Assembly: GCA_040399685.1 (NCBI GenBank)
Contig: JBBART010000003.1
Location: forward strand, 186,001 to 250,000
Origin: CAIQQQ01 sp040399685
Lineage (GTDB): Bacteria; Pseudomonadota; Alphaproteobacteria; Acetobacterales; Acetobacteraceae
DNA length: 64,000 nt
Reading direction: 5' to 3'
Both the position numbers and the translations under genes were made by a program. How positions within the stretch are numbered: position 1 is the stretch's first letter; every line of letters begins with the position of its first letter. The notes below the pieces were generated by a model that saw only the letters and a program-made list of their open reading frames with translations, did not search any database and was not told where the DNA came from. Of this stretch, positions 62,257-64,000 are shown piece after piece.

Positions 62257-63387
62257 TTACCCAAGTTGGTGAAGCGCCGCCACAACCTGTTCAACCTGCC
62301 CGTTCGAAAGCTGTGGGAACATCGGCAGGCTCATCACCTCACCCGCGGCGATGGCCGTGGCCGCACAATGTGCCGGACCCATGGCGATGCGGCCGGCATA
62401 GGCCGGTTGCTGGTGCACAGGCATGGGGTAATGCACCCCGGTGGCCACCCCAGCTTCCCGGAGCCGCGCCTGTATGGCGGCGCGTTCCGTCACGCGGATC
62501 ACATATTGATGAAACACATGCGAGGTTCCCGCACGACGAGCAGGCGGCGTAAAGGGGCCGGCGATCACGGCCTCGTCATAGACCGCTGCAATCTCCTGAC
62601 GCCGGGCGTTCTGGGCATCGAGATGCGCCAGCTTCACCCGCAGGATTGCCGCCTGAAGTTCATCAAGCCGTGAGTTAATGCCGACCAACTCACTGATATA
62701 ATGGGTTTTCCAACCATATTGGCGCAAGGCGGCAATGCGCTCCGCCAACCCCGCGTCCCGCGTGGCCAGCACGCCGCCATCGCCGAGCGCACCAAGATTC
62801 TTGGTGGGATACAGGCTGAAGCAGCTTGCCTCGCTGAACGTGCCCACCTTCTGGCCGTCGAGCGTGGCGCCGTGAGCCTGACTGCAATCCTCGATCACCG
62901 GAATGCCGTATTTGGCACCCAGCGCCAAAATCGCGTGCAGGTCGCACGGCTGGCCATACAGATGGACCGCGATGATCGCACCGATCGGCGGCAGGCCTTG
63001 CGGCGGATACGCCAACACGTTGGCAAGTTCCGCTGGGTCCATCGTGTAGTGCAGCGGGTCGATGTCGATCAGCACAGGCGTGGCGCCGGCCATCTCGATG
63101 GCGGCGACGGTGGCAACGGCCGTGTGCGAAACGGTGGCGACCGCCTGCCCCGCACCCACGCCGAGACCGCGCAGGGTCAGCGCCAGCGCGTCGGTGCCAT
63201 TGGCGCAGCCGACGGCCTGGGGGGCGCCCAGCCATTGCGCGAACTCAGCCTCGAACGCGCGACCTTCCGCGCCTAGCACATACCAGCCGGAGTTCAGGGC
63301 GCGGGCCACGGCGGCATCGATTTCCGGCTTCAACGCCTGGTAGCCGGCGCCGGGATTTGCCTGGGGCACAAGGATCGGTGCGGTCAT
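62257..63387 (-). CDS. DegT/DnrJ/EryC1/StrS family sugar aminotransferase
   Basis: A 376-residue PLP enzyme. The Schiff-base lysine is Lys196 in SLYPTKNLGALGDGG. GCANGTDALALTLRGLG, IEDCSQAHGA, GINSRLDELQAAILRVKL and VHYPMPVHQQPAY are family blocks. It would aminate a nucleotide-linked keto sugar for surface polysaccharide or LPS. The epimerase gene upstream on the same strand supports a glycan cluster continuing beyond the window. Confidence 0.92.
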   Translation of the reverse strand: MTAPILVPQANPGAGYQALKPEIDAAVARALNSGWYVLGAEGRAFEAEFAQWLGAPQAVGCANGTDALALTLRGLGVGAGQAVATVSHTAVATVAAIEMAGATPVLIDIDPLHYTMDPAELANVLAYPPQGLPPIGAIIAVHLYGQPCDLHAILALGAKYGIPVIEDCSQAHGATLDGQKVGTFSEASCFSLYPTKNLGALGDGGVLATRDAGLAERIAALRQYGWKTHYISELVGINSRLDELQAAILRVKLAHLDAQNARRQEIAAVYDEAVIAGPFTPPARRAGTSHVFHQYVIRVTERAAIQARLREAGVATGVHYPMPVHQQPAYAGRIAMGPAHCAATAIAAGEVMSLPMFPQLSNGQVEQVVAALHQLG

Positions 63388-63426
63388 GGCTTGGTCCTAG
63401 AGGGTGTTGTTTTTAAAAAGACTTCA

Positions 63427-63555
63427 TAAGGAAGGTCTTCTTTTTCTGTAGAAAAAGAAGCAAGAAGACTTTCGCTCATCAGGTATGTTTTCCGCGATAA
63501 CTACATGAATGAACAAAGTTTTTTGGTTCTTTTTTCAAAAAAGAACCCTTCCTTA
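63427..63555 (-). repeat. Twin-hairpin dispersed element, copy 2 (inverted)
   Basis: The 129-bp element runs TAAGGAAG at 63427 to CTTCCTTA at 63555, near-perfect terminal inverted repeats. Read on the minus strand it matches copy 1: the GGTTCTTTTTTG hairpin, then CAAAAAACTT, a variable middle, GAAAGTCTT, then the CTTCTTTTTCT hairpin. It separates the epimerase and aminotransferase genes, four bases from the epimerase stop. Confidence 0.8.
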
Positions 63556-63559
63556 CGCT

Positions 63560-64000
63560 TCAAAGATACGCCGGCAAACGCGTGCGGTACCACGCAAGCG
63601 ACCGCGCGATCCCTTCTTGCAGGGATACCTCCGCCGACCAGCCGGTGGCTTGGCGAAACGCGCTGTCATCGGCATGATAACTGCCGATATCGATCACGGC
63701 GCGGTCCGCGGGGAATTCGCGGGTGGTGAAGGTCGCGCCCTCACCCGCTTCGCGCACCGTCATTTCGGCAATTTCCAGCAGCGAGGCCGGTGGCGAACCG
63801 CCAAGGTTGAACACCCGTCCATGGCACGCAGGCGTGGAAGCGGCGAGCAGGAACGCCTCGGTCACGTCATCCACATACGTCATGTCGCGCAGCTGGGCGC
63901 CGCCCCACACCTCGAACGGCTTGCCTTCGAGCACACAGCGCATCCAGATGCCAAGAAAGGTCTGCCGGGCGTCGCGAATGCGCAGGCGAGGACCATAGCA
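63560..64000 (-). CDS. NAD-dependent epimerase/dehydratase, C-terminal part (cut by window edge)
   Basis: The minus-strand frame is open to the window end. It reads YGPRLRIRDARQTFLGIWMR, then VLEGKPFEVWGGAQLRDMTYVDDVTEAFLLAAS, GRVFNLGGSPPASLLEIAEM and a C-terminal helix ending RTRLPAYL. This is the sugar-binding half of extended short-chain dehydrogenases such as UDP-glucose epimerase. The NAD-binding half and YxxxK lie outside the window. Confidence 0.9.
   Translation of the reverse strand, partial: CYGPRLRIRDARQTFLGIWMRCVLEGKPFEVWGGAQLRDMTYVDDVTEAFLLAASTPACHGRVFNLGGSPPASLLEIAEMTVREAGEGATFTTREFPADRAVIDIGSYHADDSAFRQATGWSAEVSLQEGIARSLAWYRTRLPAYL

Overview
The window is a GC-rich chromosomal segment from an alphaproteobacterium, most likely of the Rhodospirillales/Acetobacteraceae type. 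This rests on gene order (tpiA-secG-pyrG-kdsA-eno; tmk-holB-metG-tatD), an alphaproteobacterial LexA box of the GTTC-N7-GTTC type, and a full glcDEF set. The lineage is an inference; no 16S gene is present. Coding density is high, and most genes lie in long runs with ATGA or TGATG overlaps.

Layout. 1-5129: aldehyde dehydrogenase (cut by the window edge), a class III CoA-transferase, mntR, then hfq-hflX-inositol monophosphatase. 5292-6125: a gene for an exported protein made almost entirely of a 13-residue tandem repeat; the assembly is broken here by three runs of exactly 100 N. 6248-10486: Do-type protease, mazG, serA and a DUF938 methyltransferase. 10621-18531 (minus): a cell-wall and replication operon, mltB-rlpA-dac-tmk-holB-metG-tatD-MBL hydrolase. 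18644-24129: MmgE/PrpD protein, thiolase, and a patatin/acetoacetate decarboxylase/3-hydroxybutyrate dehydrogenase set that suggests polyhydroxybutyrate or ketone-body turnover. 24310-28073: Dps, an LVIVD-repeat secreted protein with a cysteine-containing partner, and a secreted nuclease. 28412-38087: tRNA-Lys, cyclophilin, coaD, gyrA, an orphan HAMP receptor-like protein, and ssb/uvrA diverging around a predicted SOS box. 38232-48939: tetR, tRNA-Thr, eno, VOC, FKBP, kdsA, pyrG, secG, tpiA, a PpiD-like foldase and trpE. 48960-54174: TPR protein, the glycolate oxidase operon glcD-E-x-F and rpmJ. 54341-58135: a small membrane protein, the ruins of an oxyR-like gene, ahpC-ahpD and an EAL protein. 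58158-58392: a compact minus-strand unit with promoter, perfect Shine-Dalgarno, tiny ORF and terminator. 58435-64000: TIM-barrel isomerase, a divergent PEP-carboxylase homologue, a DegT aminotransferase and a partial epimerase.

Dispersed elements. Two families of GTAG-headed hairpins (REP/BIME-like) lie at 1932-1990, 48936-48960 and 20005-20083. All three sit between convergent genes, and two of them contain the stop codons themselves. A different element with two hairpins and TAAGGAAG ends occurs twice, at 38094-38234 and, inverted, at 63427-63555.

The items most worth following up are the 13-residue repeat protein, the paired-hairpin and REP-like elements, the small minus-strand gene or RNA near 58.3 kb, the decayed oxyR beside ahpCD, the divergent PEP-carboxylase homologue and the orphan receptor.
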